Assembly (NCBI RefSeq): GCF_014268585.2
Contig: NZ_CP077092.1
Coordinates: forward strand, 3,596,001-3,660,000
Direction: 5' to 3'
Length of the DNA: 64,000 bases
Origin: Pseudomonas iranensis
GTDB taxonomy: Bacteria; Pseudomonadota; Gammaproteobacteria; Pseudomonadales; Pseudomonadaceae
Below are positions 43,586-54,000 of the stretch, piece by piece. The translations under genes were made by a program, and so were the position numbers. The notes under the pieces are model-generated. The model was not told the DNA's origin, did no database searches, and saw only the letters and a program-made list of their open reading frames with translations. Within the stretch, counting starts at the first letter, position 1. Each line of letters begins with the position of its first letter.

Positions 43586-44406
43586 AGGCCAATTCACGGG
43601 ACCCGGCGGCGTGGCCGCGATTGTTGCTGACGCTGCTGGCGCTGGCTTTGCTGTGGCCGGGCATTCAGCTCAGCGAGCTGGACCTGAGCGTGCTGTTTCA
43701 GGCCGATAGCCAGAACGAAATGGGCCGTTTCGTTTCGGCATTCTGGCCACCGGCGCACGATCAGGCGTTCCTGCAACTGCTGCTCAAAGCCACCCTGCAA
43801 ACCCTGGCGATTGCCACGGCGGGCATGGCCTTGGCGTTGCTGTTGGCGGTGCCGGCCAGCCTGATCGCCAGCCGCGCGTTGTCGCTCTCGGCGGCGTCCC
43901 GGGGCGGCGTGCCGAGCCTGCCCGGGCGCTTGCTGCGCTGGCCGGTACGCGGATTGCTGATTTTTCTGCGCAGCGTGCCGGAGATCGTCTGGGCGCTGTT
44001 GTTTGTGCGCGCCGTTGGCCTCGGCCCGGCGGCGGGCGTGCTGGCCATCGCCATTACCTACAGCGGCATGCTCGGCAAGGTCTACGCAGAAATTTTCGAA
44101 TCCACCGACCAGCGCCCGGCGCACGCATTGTTGCAGGGCGGCAGCGGTCGGTTGGCGGCGTTTGCTTACGGCACGTTGCCGAATGTCGCCGCTGAATTGC
44201 TCTCGTACACGGTGTATCGCTGGGAGTGCGCGATCCGTGCCTCGGTGGTGATGGGCTTTGTCGGTGCCGGTGGGCTGGGGCAACAGATCGACCTGTCGAT
44301 CCGCATGTTTGCCGGCGGTGAAGTCGCCAGCATGTTGCTGACGTTCCTGCTGCTGGTGCTGTGCGCCGATCAACTCAGCCGCCTGCTGCGCTGGAGGCTG
44401 ACATGA
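43579..44406 (+). CDS. ABC transporter permease 1 (PhnE-like)
   Basis: A 275-residue inner-membrane permease with about six helices. The EAA-type loop for ATPase contact lies around GKVYAEIFESTDQRPAHAL, followed by GGSGRLAAFAYGTLPN. FVGAGGLGQQIDLSI near the C-terminus is typical of PhnE permeases. It overlaps the ATPase gene by 7 bases and the second permease by 4. Confidence 0.92.
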   Translation: MLKANSRDPAAWPRLLLTLLALALLWPGIQLSELDLSVLFQADSQNEMGRFVSAFWPPAHDQAFLQLLLKATLQTLAIATAGMALALLLAVPASLIASRALSLSAASRGGVPSLPGRLLRWPVRGLLIFLRSVPEIVWALLFVRAVGLGPAAGVLAIAITYSGMLGKVYAEIFESTDQRPAHALLQGGSGRLAAFAYGTLPNVAAELLSYTVYRWECAIRASVVMGFVGAGGLGQQIDLSIRMFAGGEVASMLLTFLLLVLCADQLSRLLRWRLT

Positions 44407-45170
44407 GACGCCTGATCAATCTGCTGCTGATCGTCGTGATCGCATTTGCGGTGTTCACTTCCTTTGCTTATCTGGAACTGGATCTCGCCGAACTCGGCAG
44501 CGCCAACAGCCTCAAGCAGATGGGCAGTTACGTGCAGCGCTTTCTAAGTCCCGACTTGAGCGCCGGCTACCTGAAAGCCATTGCCCACGGTTCGCTGGAA
44601 ACCCTGGCCATGTCGGCCCTCGGCACCCTGCTTGCGGCACTGTTCGGCATCGTTCTCGCGCTGCCCGCCGCCGGGCGTTTCGGCTGGCCGCTGCAAAGTG
44701 CGGCGCGTCTGCTGCTCAACGGCTTGCGGGCGATTCCAGAGCTGGTCTGGGCGGCGCTGATGGTGCTTGCCGCCGGTCTCGGACCGAACGCCGGCACCCT
44801 CGCCCTCGCTCTGCACACCACCGGCGTACTCGGTCGGCTGTTCGCCGAAGCGCTGGAAAACACCCCGCCGCAACCCGCCGAAGCGATTCGCTTGCAGGGC
44901 GGCAATCCGATCCTCGCTTTTTGCTACGGCACCCTGCCTAACCTCGCCCCGCAACTGCTCGCCTACTGCCTGTATCGCTGGGAAAACAACATCCGCATGG
45001 CCAGCGTGCTCGGTTTCGTCGGCGCCGGCGGCCTGGGCCAGATGCTGTATGTCAGCCTCAGCCTGTTCCAGGAAGCCCAGGCCAGTACGGTGATTCTGGC
45101 GATGCTGTTGCTGGTGTTTCTGGTCGATTGGTTGAGCGCCTGGAGCCGGCAGCGTTGGGTCAAAGCGTAG
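44403..45170 (+). CDS. ABC transporter permease 2 (PhnE-like)
   Basis: A 255-residue paralogue of permease 1, with the same EAA-type region (GRLFAEALENTPPQPAEAI, LQGGNPILAFCYGTLPN) and GFVGAGGLGQMLYVSL. The ATG at 44403 overlaps the previous stop as ATGA. The two permeases would form a heterodimer, as in some PhnE1/PhnE2 systems. Confidence 0.92.
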   Translation: MRRLINLLLIVVIAFAVFTSFAYLELDLAELGSANSLKQMGSYVQRFLSPDLSAGYLKAIAHGSLETLAMSALGTLLAALFGIVLALPAAGRFGWPLQSAARLLLNGLRAIPELVWAALMVLAAGLGPNAGTLALALHTTGVLGRLFAEALENTPPQPAEAIRLQGGNPILAFCYGTLPNLAPQLLAYCLYRWENNIRMASVLGFVGAGGLGQMLYVSLSLFQEAQASTVILAMLLLVFLVDWLSAWSRQRWVKA

Positions 45171-45348
45171 GCCGAGTGGATATCTGGCAAAAGCTGATTA
45201 TGCTTCAGGAAACCTTGCAGCCCTGCGAGGCGGTCAGACTGTGCAAGCTTCACGCGACAGCGATGGCGACAGATGCCGACGGGCCAGAGTGCGACAGGCA
45301 GTAACGGGGGACTCCGGCCTACAACAATAAGCACGACGGAGAACACCC

Positions 45349-47028
45349 ATGGCCACAATCGACACAGCATCCACCGGCACGCCACCGCGCAGCGGCGGCA
45401 TCACCAAGGAGGAGCGCAAGGTCATCTTCGCCTCCTCGCTGGGCACGGTTTTCGAGTGGTACGACTTTTACCTCTACGGCTCACTGGCGGCGATCATCGC
45501 CAAGCACTTCTTCGCCGGCGTCAACGAAACCACCGCGTTCATCTTTGCCCTGCTGGCCTTTGCCGCCGGGTTTGCGGTGCGGCCGTTCGGCGCCATCGTC
45601 TTCGGGCGCCTGGGTGACATGATCGGGCGCAAGCACACGTTTCTGATCACCATCGTGATCATGGGCGTGTCGACGGCAATCGTCGGTTTGCTGCCGGGCT
45701 ACGCCACTATCGGCGTCGCTGCCCCGGTGATTCTGATCACCCTGCGTCTGCTCCAAGGTCTGGCGCTGGGTGGTGAATACGGCGGCGCGGCAACCTACGT
45801 AGCGGAGCACGCACCACGCAACCGGCGTGGCTTTTTCACTTCGTGGATTCAAACCACCGCCACCCTCGGTCTGTTCATGTCGTTGCTGGTGATTCTCGCC
45901 TGTCGCACGGCGCTGGGTAACGAGGCGTTCGAAGCGTGGGGCTGGCGGATTCCGTTTCTGCTGTCGATCATTCTGCTGGCCGTGTCGGTGTACATTCGCC
46001 TGCAACTGAGCGAGTCGCCGGTATTTCAGAAAATGAAGGACGAAGGCAAGGCCTCGAAAGCGCCGCTGACTGAATCCTTTGCGCGCTGGGACAATCTCAA
46101 AGTGGTGATCATGTCGCTGCTCGGCGGCACCGCCGGGCAAGCAGTGGTCTGGTACACCGGGCAGTTCTATGCGCTGTTCTTCCTGTTGCAAACACTGAAG
46201 ATCGACGCGCAGACCGCCAACCTGCTGATCGCCGGATCGCTACTGATCGGCACACCGTTCTTCGTGATTTTCGGCAGCCTGTCCGATCGCATCGGGCGCA
46301 AACCGATCATCATGGCCGGGTGCATTCTGGCTGCTTTGACCTACTTTCCGATCTTTACTGCGCTGACCCAGTACGGCAACCCGGACGTGTTCGTCGCGCA
46401 GGAGAAAAATCCGGTCAAAGTGATCGCCAATCCTGATCAGTGTTCATTCCAGTTCGATCCGGTGGGCAAGGCCAGATTCACCAGCTCCTGCGATCTTGCG
46501 AAAACCTTGCTGGCGAAACGCGCGATCCCTTATGAGAACGTTGCTGCCGAACCGAACACGGTGGCGCAGGTGCGCATCGGTGATCGCGTCATCGAGAGTT
46601 TCGAAGGCAGCACCCTCCCCGCCGCCGACTTCAAGGCCCGCAACGACGCCTTCACCGCCAACCTCGGCGCGGCGTTGAAAGACGCCGGTTATCCGGAAAA
46701 AGCCGATCCGGCGAAAATCAATTACCCGATGATGCTGCTCCTGCTCACCGTGCTGGTGATCTACGTGACCATGGTTTATGGCCCGATCGCCGCGTGGCTG
46801 GTCGAACTGTTCCCGACGCGCATCCGCTACACCTCGATGTCGCTGCCCTACCACATCGGCAACGGCTGGTTCGGCGGCTTCCTGCCGACCGTGGCGTTCG
46901 CCATGGTCGCCGCCACCGGTGACATCTACTACGGGCTGTGGTACCCGATCGTGATTGCAGTGGCGACGGCGATACTCGGCACGTTCTTCCTGCCGGAAAC
47001 CAAGGATCGCGACATTCTGAAAGACTGA
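45349..47028 (+). CDS. MFS transporter, metabolite:H+ symporter (MHS) family
   Basis: A 559-residue 12-helix secondary transporter. The opening TVFEWYDFYLYGSLAA, the loop motif GRLGDMIGRKHTF, RLLQGLALGGEYGGAATYVAEH and the second-half motif SLSDRIGRKPIIM are classic for MHS carriers (ProP, KgtP, ShiA relatives). An unusual soluble insert of about 110 residues (about 346-457, containing two cysteines and no hydrophobic run) sits between helices in the C-terminal half; it makes the protein about 110 residues longer than typical members. Substrate unknown. A hairpin follows at 47041. Confidence 0.92.
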   Translation: MATIDTASTGTPPRSGGITKEERKVIFASSLGTVFEWYDFYLYGSLAAIIAKHFFAGVNETTAFIFALLAFAAGFAVRPFGAIVFGRLGDMIGRKHTFLITIVIMGVSTAIVGLLPGYATIGVAAPVILITLRLLQGLALGGEYGGAATYVAEHAPRNRRGFFTSWIQTTATLGLFMSLLVILACRTALGNEAFEAWGWRIPFLLSIILLAVSVYIRLQLSESPVFQKMKDEGKASKAPLTESFARWDNLKVVIMSLLGGTAGQAVVWYTGQFYALFFLLQTLKIDAQTANLLIAGSLLIGTPFFVIFGSLSDRIGRKPIIMAGCILAALTYFPIFTALTQYGNPDVFVAQEKNPVKVIANPDQCSFQFDPVGKARFTSSCDLAKTLLAKRAIPYENVAAEPNTVAQVRIGDRVIESFEGSTLPAADFKARNDAFTANLGAALKDAGYPEKADPAKINYPMMLLLLTVLVIYVTMVYGPIAAWLVELFPTRIRYTSMSLPYHIGNGWFGGFLPTVAFAMVAATGDIYYGLWYPIVIAVATAILGTFFLPETKDRDILKD

Positions 47029-47040
47029 AAAAGCCGCAGC

Positions 47041-47063
47041 GCCCTCTCCTGCGGGAGAGGGCC
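47041..47063 (+). terminator. Hairpin after the MFS gene
   Basis: GCCCTCTCC-TGC-GGGAGAGGGC is a near-perfect stem-loop 13 bases after the stop. Its core matches the CCCTCTCCC/GGGAGAGGG hairpins at 13013 and 13145. There is no U-tract. Confidence 0.5.
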
Positions 47064-47135
47064 CTGGCGCTGAAAAATTTCGAACGTCTGCCGCCGCGCT
47101 GTCTCCAATGTTTACACCCACAGGAGGCCAGCGCC

Positions 47136-47354
47136 ATGAACCCCAACGACGACAAAACCCCCAACGCCCCGCCCACCGATGCCAGCGGCAAACCGGTGAA
47201 CGTGGTCGAGCGCGATCTGCAGGACCGCGACGGCAAGACCGAAGGCGTGGACAAGGTCATCACGCCGTCTTCCACTCGGGTCAAAGAGCAGGAAGCCGAA
47301 GAGCTGCAGCGTAAGGTCGATGAGATCGAGCGTAAGGTTGCAGACGGTAACTGA
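47136..47354 (+). CDS. Small hydrophilic coiled-coil-type protein (72 aa)
   Basis: Start at 47136 after CAGGAGGCCAGCGCC. The product is very polar; its second half (VKEQEAEELQRKVDEIERKV) has the heptad look of a short coiled coil, and the first half is Pro/Asp/Asn-rich. No recognised domain. Possibly a stress-related small protein, but nothing in the context proves it. Confidence 0.75.
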   Translation: MNPNDDKTPNAPPTDASGKPVNVVERDLQDRDGKTEGVDKVITPSSTRVKEQEAEELQRKVDEIERKVADGN

Positions 47355-47581
47355 GTGCAGCGTGGCTGTGGCCGCGGCTTTGAGCGGCGGCTGTCAGCCC
47401 GATGACCAAAAGCTGATTTCCTACAGAATCGAACTACACAGCTGATCGACTTCACGTGCATCACAAGCGAAGCGTCTGACAGATTTGCATCGTCTGTTTG
47501 CGGATGATGTCTCCCTCGTCCCGCCAGTGACGACAACGAGCCACATCCCCCTTAGACTGCTTCACATTGTTCATGGAGGTC

Positions 47582-47779
47582 ATGATGAGCGCTGAACTCT
47601 CACTTATTGTTTCAGACTTCGAAACCGAAGAAGAGGCTGCGAGCTATGACCTTTGGTATCGGGCCAAAGTACAAGCTGCACTTGATGATCCGCGACCTGG
47701 AATCCCTCACGATGAGGCAATGGTGATTCTGGCCCAAAAGATAGAAGAGAGACGCAAAAATCGACGCGCTGCCGGTTAG
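47582..47779 (+). CDS. Type II antitoxin, PaaA2-like (stability determinant)
   Basis: About 65 residues from the ATG at 47582 or the adjacent one at 47585, preceded by GGAGGTC. The pattern SDFETEEEAASYDLWYRAKV followed by LDDPRPGIPHDEAM is that of PaaA2-like antitoxins that neutralise ParE2-type toxins and lack a DNA-binding domain. A charged helical tail (KIEERRKNRRAAG) ends the protein. It overlaps the ParE-type toxin remnant downstream. Confidence 0.83.
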   Translation: MMSAELSLIVSDFETEEEAASYDLWYRAKVQAALDDPRPGIPHDEAMVILAQKIEERRKNRRAAG

Positions 47780-48039
47780 ATGGAGCGATCAGGCTCTCGA
47801 CGATCTGGCTGACATTACTGGATACATTGAGCAATTCAACCTTCGCGCTTCAGCATCGCTGCTTCGCAAAGTTGGAGCGGCTGCGCAGACGCTTTCTTCA
47901 GTTCCACATGGTTTTCGCTTCGGCCGGATACCGGGCACTCGCGAAATGGTGATTCATCCGAACTATCTGCTGGTCTATCGGGTGAATGGCCAGATCCGAA
48001 TACTGACGGTAATTCATGCCCGAAAGAAATATCCCTGAC
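47760..48039 (+). pseudogene. ParE-type toxin, frameshifted near its end and lacking a normal start
   Basis: The frame reads VRWSDQALDDLADITGYIEQ, then RIPGTREMVIHPNYLLVYRV, unmistakably ParE. At 47995-48000 (ATCCGA) one base too many throws off the frame; after it, ILTVIHARKKYP and a stop at 48037-48039 follow in another frame, the normal ParE ending. Without correction the protein would run on about 100 codons into unrelated sequence. There is also no ATG, GTG or TTG in frame after the preceding stop; only ATC 47760 or CTG 47769 could serve. Probably an inactive toxin kept next to an intact antitoxin, unless the insertion is a sequencing error. Confidence 0.8.
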
Positions 48040-48050
48040 CTTTCAACCCA

Positions 48051-48074
48051 AAAAAAGGCGGCCAACCGGCCGCC
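48051..48074 (-). terminator. Rho-independent terminator of the PdtA-like gene
   Basis: On the minus strand GGCGGCC-GGTT-GGCCGCC is followed by at least six T, 23 bases after the stop of the large exoprotein gene. Confidence 0.88.
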
Positions 48075-48097
48075 CAAACGTACTGCACGAGAGTCCT

Positions 48098-51000
48098 CTA
48101 CAACGTCAGCTGCCCACGCTCCTCCTCGGTCAGCTGCTGTTTCGCCTGTTCATCCAGCGCCCCGGCGCCCAGCACCTGCACCGGGCTGTCCGGGTTGTAA
48201 CCGGTCGCTGGCGCGCGACTGGCACCATCGCGCGACGGTGCCAGTTGCTCGTTGCCGAAGCTGAGTACCTGCACGGTGAACACCGAGGCCTGGTTCTGCC
48301 GCGCCGCTGCCTGTTGCTGCCGGGCGACGTCTTCCGCCGCTTGGGTGGCTGAGGATGCCGCCGAACTGGCCGAGGTGATCGCGCCGGTATTCACCGCTGA
48401 CACCACCGGCACGCCGGTCGCTTTGCCCTGCACCGAAATGTTCGCGGCGTTGACCACCGTCAGCGCGGCGATGTTGACGTTGCCTGACACGCGAATCCCC
48501 GCCTCGCCGGCATCGATGGTGCCCAGTGGCGCGATCAGGTCGATGTTGCCCGGTGCCACTTCGGCGATCGGGTTGAGCGTGGCGATACCGGCGCCGGTAC
48601 TCGGCACCGACGGCGACAGCGTGACGTTGCCCCAAGTGTCGTAGACACGTTTTGGCGGCGTGTAGACCACGGTGGTTTTCGAGCCGCGACCGGCGTTGAT
48701 ATCGCCCTCGGCGGACCAGCCAAGAATCGAGCCGCCGAAGGTGGTCATGATCCGGCTCTGGCCGAGCAGAATGCTGCCTTGCGAATACAGCTGAATGTCG
48801 CCCGAACCCTGAGTGATGATCCCCGCCGTCGACGGCGGCGCCGCGCCTTCGATGCCGAACACCTGGCCACCGCCCGGTGTGAGCATCTGGATATCGCCGC
48901 CAAACAGCGTCTTGACCCCGGCGCCACCGTACATCGTGATATCGCCGTCGTAACGGATCGGATTGCCGGCGACATCAGTGGTCGGGAACAGTGCCGCAAT
49001 GGCGTTGCGACCGCGCAGGTAACTGCCAGTGCGCGGGCCGTCGGCATCGGTGTATTCCAGGCCACCGGCACGCAATTCGGCGAAGTACACCTGGCGGGCG
49101 AAGATCGCCTGTTCGGTACTCGGCAGTGCGGCGAAGAAGGCTTGCGCCTGTTCGGCGCTACCCTTGAAGCCATAACCCAGGCTCAGCCAGCTCTGCAGTT
49201 CTTCGACGTAGGTCTTGACCACTTTGCCCGGCTGCGCGCTGAGGGCCACAGCAGAATCCGCTACGTTTCGCGGGTTCAGATAACGCGCAATGAACTGTGA
49301 GTAATCCGGCCCCTGCGCGCCCGCACCCGCTTGCATCACGATGCTCGCACCGGGGCGCTGATCACCTGCCACGACAGGGCCGAGGCTGGTGATGCTGGCG
49401 CGATCTTCCATCAGGATATTGCGCCCGGCATTGACGTCCAGAACACCCGGGCCGGCAATGTCGAAGCTGCTGTAGAGAATGTCTCGCCCGGCCGAAACCC
49501 GCGAAATGTCGCGCGCATCGTTATGCACGAACAGATTGCCGGTAGACGCGATCTGTTCGTTGTTGCGACTCATGCCCCCAACGGGCGCAAACGTGGGTTG
49601 CCCCAAATTGGTACCGGACGCCACGATGTCACGCCCCGCCACCATCCACACCGGGCCTGCCGATTCATACCAGGTGCGCTTCGTGGTCGCGAACGCCAGC
49701 GTTTCGCCCGTGCGAATTCCTACCAGGTCACCGGTCAGTGCATAGAAGCGCGCCGGCCCCTGAACACTGCTCAACCCCGAGTAGCTATCGGGACCAAAGG
49801 CAAACAGTGGATAGCGCGAATTGGTTTGCGCCAGCACACCATCGCTTCCGGCGTTGGTCGTGATCGGCCGAGCGGACTGGTTGTTGCCGTAGCCATTGAA
49901 CGCGGGTGCAAACGGTGTGGCGAGCGCCGCCGGGCTGGCCCCTGACTGGTTGATGGCGTAGCCGCCGGCATAGATCGAATCCCCAGCGATCAGTTCAAGC
50001 TGCCCCGCGCTGGAAGGTGCCAACAGCAATGACCAGGCCAGAGCCGGCGCCGGGTTGCCTATGCCGTAGGCCGCTGATGGTCCCGCATAAATCGAGCCTT
50101 GGCCGGCCACGGCACGCAATATCGAAGGAAAGACGAAGCGGTCATCGGTCGGTGACCCGTTAAGCCCGGCGACGGGGTCCTGCCCGGTGGTTTCCATCAA
50201 CTGGGTGCTGGGCGTCAGGTTGCCGCCGGCCGAGAACAAATCGATGGCCGTGTGATCGGTCCACAGCGAGAAACCACTCAAACCGCCACCGGCATGGTAA
50301 ATGCCATCCGCCGTGGTAAACGGTGTGGAATTCTGCAACCTCACGCGGCCCGGATCGGCGGCGCCACCCAACACCAGATCGCCGCGGGTGTTGAGGCGCA
50401 TGCCGGAGTCACCGGGAATCAGCACCAGCCCACCACTGGCATTGCTGGCCGTCGAGTTGAACGGGTCGAAGGCGCGCGTTTCCCGTGGGTCATGAAACAG
50501 CGCCGAGGCGCCGTACTGCAGATTGATACCGCCCAACGCGGCGCCCGTCAGTTGCGCCGCACCGCGCAGGTTGATTAGCGCGCCCTGCAAGTCGTGCGTC
50601 GGCGTGCCGGTACCCGCCAGGCCGGCACGTGCCTGCAGAGACGGATTAAGGACACCGCCCAGACGAATATCCAGGTCTCCGCCACCGGTCAGTTGCAGGT
50701 TCCCGTCACTGTCCACGCGGCCCGTACTGCCGACAGCCACGATCAACCCCTGACTGCGAGGGTACGACGCATACCTGTCGTCGCCCATGGCCTTGAGCAT
50801 GCCAGCATCCCCGCCGGCGCTCAGACTGATGTTGCCGCCGCCCAGCGTACCGAACCCGGTAAAGCCTACCAGATAAGGTCTGGTTTCCTCGCCCAGCGCT
50901 GGCAATGGCTGCGCAGCGTAGCTGCCGAAATTGATCCACCAGGCAGTCGGTACATCGTTGTTGCCGGTACCCTGGCGCCAGAGCCAATTGCCCACCGCCA

Positions 51001-54000
51001 CACTCGGCACCTGCTCCCGCGTACCGTCGCCCGTGGCGACCGAGCGACGGCCAAGCACGTCACCCGACACAGACCCGCCGGCATTGATCGTCAGGTTACC
51101 GCCCATCTGCGGATACCAGGCCTGGTAGAGGTTGGCACTGCCGCCATCGACCCATTTTTCGTAATCGCTGCCAGCGCTGCCCAATACCGAGCCATCAGCC
51201 GACAGCCTTCCGCGGGGCTGGTTATAACGCGCGTCGACGTCTGCCGATTGGGTGCCGGCGGTGTAGACGCCGAAAGGTGAGGCCATGCTGAGGTTACCGG
51301 CCGCCATCAAATCCAGGTCGCCGGTGCCAGTACGCAAAACGCTGAACATCTGCGTATGGGCCTGGGCGCTCTTGCTCGGATTGTTTTCAATGCACAGTGC
51401 CGGGTCGATGGAGCACCAGAACAATTCGTCATCGTTCATCGGTGTGTAATCCGGCATGCCCATCCAGTTGCCAGGCGCCCACACACTGCGCGCCATGGGC
51501 GCGCAAGAACCGGGAGCGATATCACAGAGCACAAGGTATTCCTCGGGAACCGGTTCGTACGGTGTAAAGCCATACTCGTTATCCACCGCCCAGACCAGTT
51601 TGCCGGCCACCTCGATCATGCTCACACCATAGTGAGTGTCGGCCATCTGCAAGTTGCCGACGCTGGCCTGAGGTTTCACGCTACGGCTGTCGGCCGCGGT
51701 CAGATCGGCCCCTGCCACCATGCGCATCGACCACGACGCACTGCCCGCCGGCAGCATGCTGGCGATCGCCCAGTTTCGACCTTGCTGGTTTCCATTGGCA
51801 GGACGCAGATCGAGGAATACCGTGCCATCGGCGAGCTTCACGTTGGTCATGGAGGGAATCAGCGAACCCCGCAACAGCGCCAACGTTCCGTTCAACACCA
51901 CACCCACCGTCTTATTGTCGGCATCAACCGCACCCGGCAGCGGCACGCCTTTGGGCCAGAGCACGGCCTGCAGTGCGGTGGCGTTGTTCAAGCGGATACC
52001 TGCACCCAAACGACTGCCGGTCGGCAGGGTCACAGCGTTGTCGAGCAACGTACCGGCGGCATACATCAGGTTACCCGCCGCGTCATGCACATCGCCGGCC
52101 AGCACCGTTCCACCCTGTAACGCGTAAGGTGCGGCCAAAGTGCTCTGAACCGGCAACACCGTGCCCGCAGCCAGTGTGGCGGCTTGAATCGGCAGGTCGT
52201 AATTCAAGGTGGCGCCAACCGGAAAGAGCGTCCCTTCGGCAAGGCTGACACCACTGCCCGGTACGATCAGGTCACCGCCGAAAGGCTGTATCCCCGGCAA
52301 CAGTTTCCAGCCAGCGTCGTCCACGGTTTCCGGCGGCGGTGCGAAACCGTCGTTGATGCTCCCGTAGATATCGAGGTTGCCACCGGCACGGATCAACAGG
52401 CTGCCCGCTTCCCCGCTGCCATACACCGAGGTCCGGCGAGTGTGCGGGTTGAGGCTGGCGTAACGGTAGCCGGACAAGTCGAGATCGCCCTGCACCACCA
52501 GATCGCCGTCAGCGGTTTTGCTGACGATTTCCACCCCCGGGCGCAGATGAAACGCATCGGCATAGGTCGCATTGTTGAGGCCGGCCAGTTTGCGTTGTAG
52601 CAGATCACTGTTACCCAGCGCCGCATCGATAAAGCCGCTGCTGTCTGAGTCAATGCGATCCAGGTAGGCTTGATCGATCATTTGATACGGGCGACCGCTG
52701 GCCGCCGGATCGGTGCCATCGGCAGCATCACTGTAACTTCGCACGGCATTCAGCCCGATGGAGCGGGCACCTTGAATACTCAACGTACCGCTGGCATCCA
52801 CCGCAATGTCACCGCCGCCCAGGCGCGGTGCATTCAGCTCCAGCGTCCCACGCAACACGTCATCGCGTTGCCCCGCCTGGTTTCCAGGCACTGCATCGGT
52901 GCCGTGACGCAGGTCAATCCGTGCACCAGCGGCCAGCGTCAGCACGCCGTCACCTGAATTGAGTTCAACCATGGCGCGGTTCGGTGCGTCGATGATTTTG
53001 CCGTAGCTGTCGACGCGCAGTACGCGGCCATGGGCATCGAGCAGCGCGTTGCCTGTCAGGTTCAAACCGTTTTTGCCGGCAAGGCGAATGCTGCCGACCC
53101 GTTCACCACTGGCATCGATCACCCCGTCCACGGTCAGGTTGCCGTTGTCCACCGAGACATTGACTTCGCCCGCTTTGAGTTCGTTACCGATACGCAGACT
53201 GCCTTGCTTGAACTGGAAGCTTCGACTGCCCACTACCCCGCCGGCATTCAAGCGCAGGTTAAGGCTGGCAAAGGCCTCGCTCAAATCACCCGCCAGGCGC
53301 TGGGCGCGAATGTCCACGCCACCGGCCTTGTACGGCACCCACGTACCGCCCGCGTCGTAATAGCCACTGCTGCTGCCGACAATCTGCCCTTGCAGATCAA
53401 CCTGTCCAGCGTCAGTGGCCAGGGCCACAACGTTCAATTGGCCGGCCTGATTGTTGACGGCGGACAGATCGATTCGCGAGCCCGCCAACTGACGAATATT
53501 GCCGTTGTTGCTCTGCAACGACACGTCGCCGCCCCAGCTGTATTTCTGCACATCATTGAACGGCAGAACCCGGCCCGCCATGTCCACCTGCGCGCCGCTG
53601 CCAAGCAGCAGATCATCCTCGGCATTGACCAGCAGCTTGCCGCTGGCGAGGACGATGCGACTGTCGAGCACAACACTGCGTGCCGTCAGGCTCAGTTGCG
53701 CACCGAGGGCATCCGCGGCAGCCGTTGTGGCGCTACCACTCAGAGTCAGGTTGTTGCCCGCCTTGAGTTCACTGACCGAGGCGGCCTCGCCGGTCAGCAA
53801 TGGCGTGCGCAGATTGAGATTGCCGCCGCTGTAGCTGAACCCCTTGACCGCGTCGTAAGCTCCTTGGGATTCGTACACCGCCAGACTGCCCTTGTGGTTG
53901 GCGGTGATGCGCTCGCTGGCGTTGAGGTTGACGTTGGCAAACCCCAGGGCCAGTCGGTCATTGCGATCCAGGCCATTGGGCTGCGGGTTCGGGCCATAAC

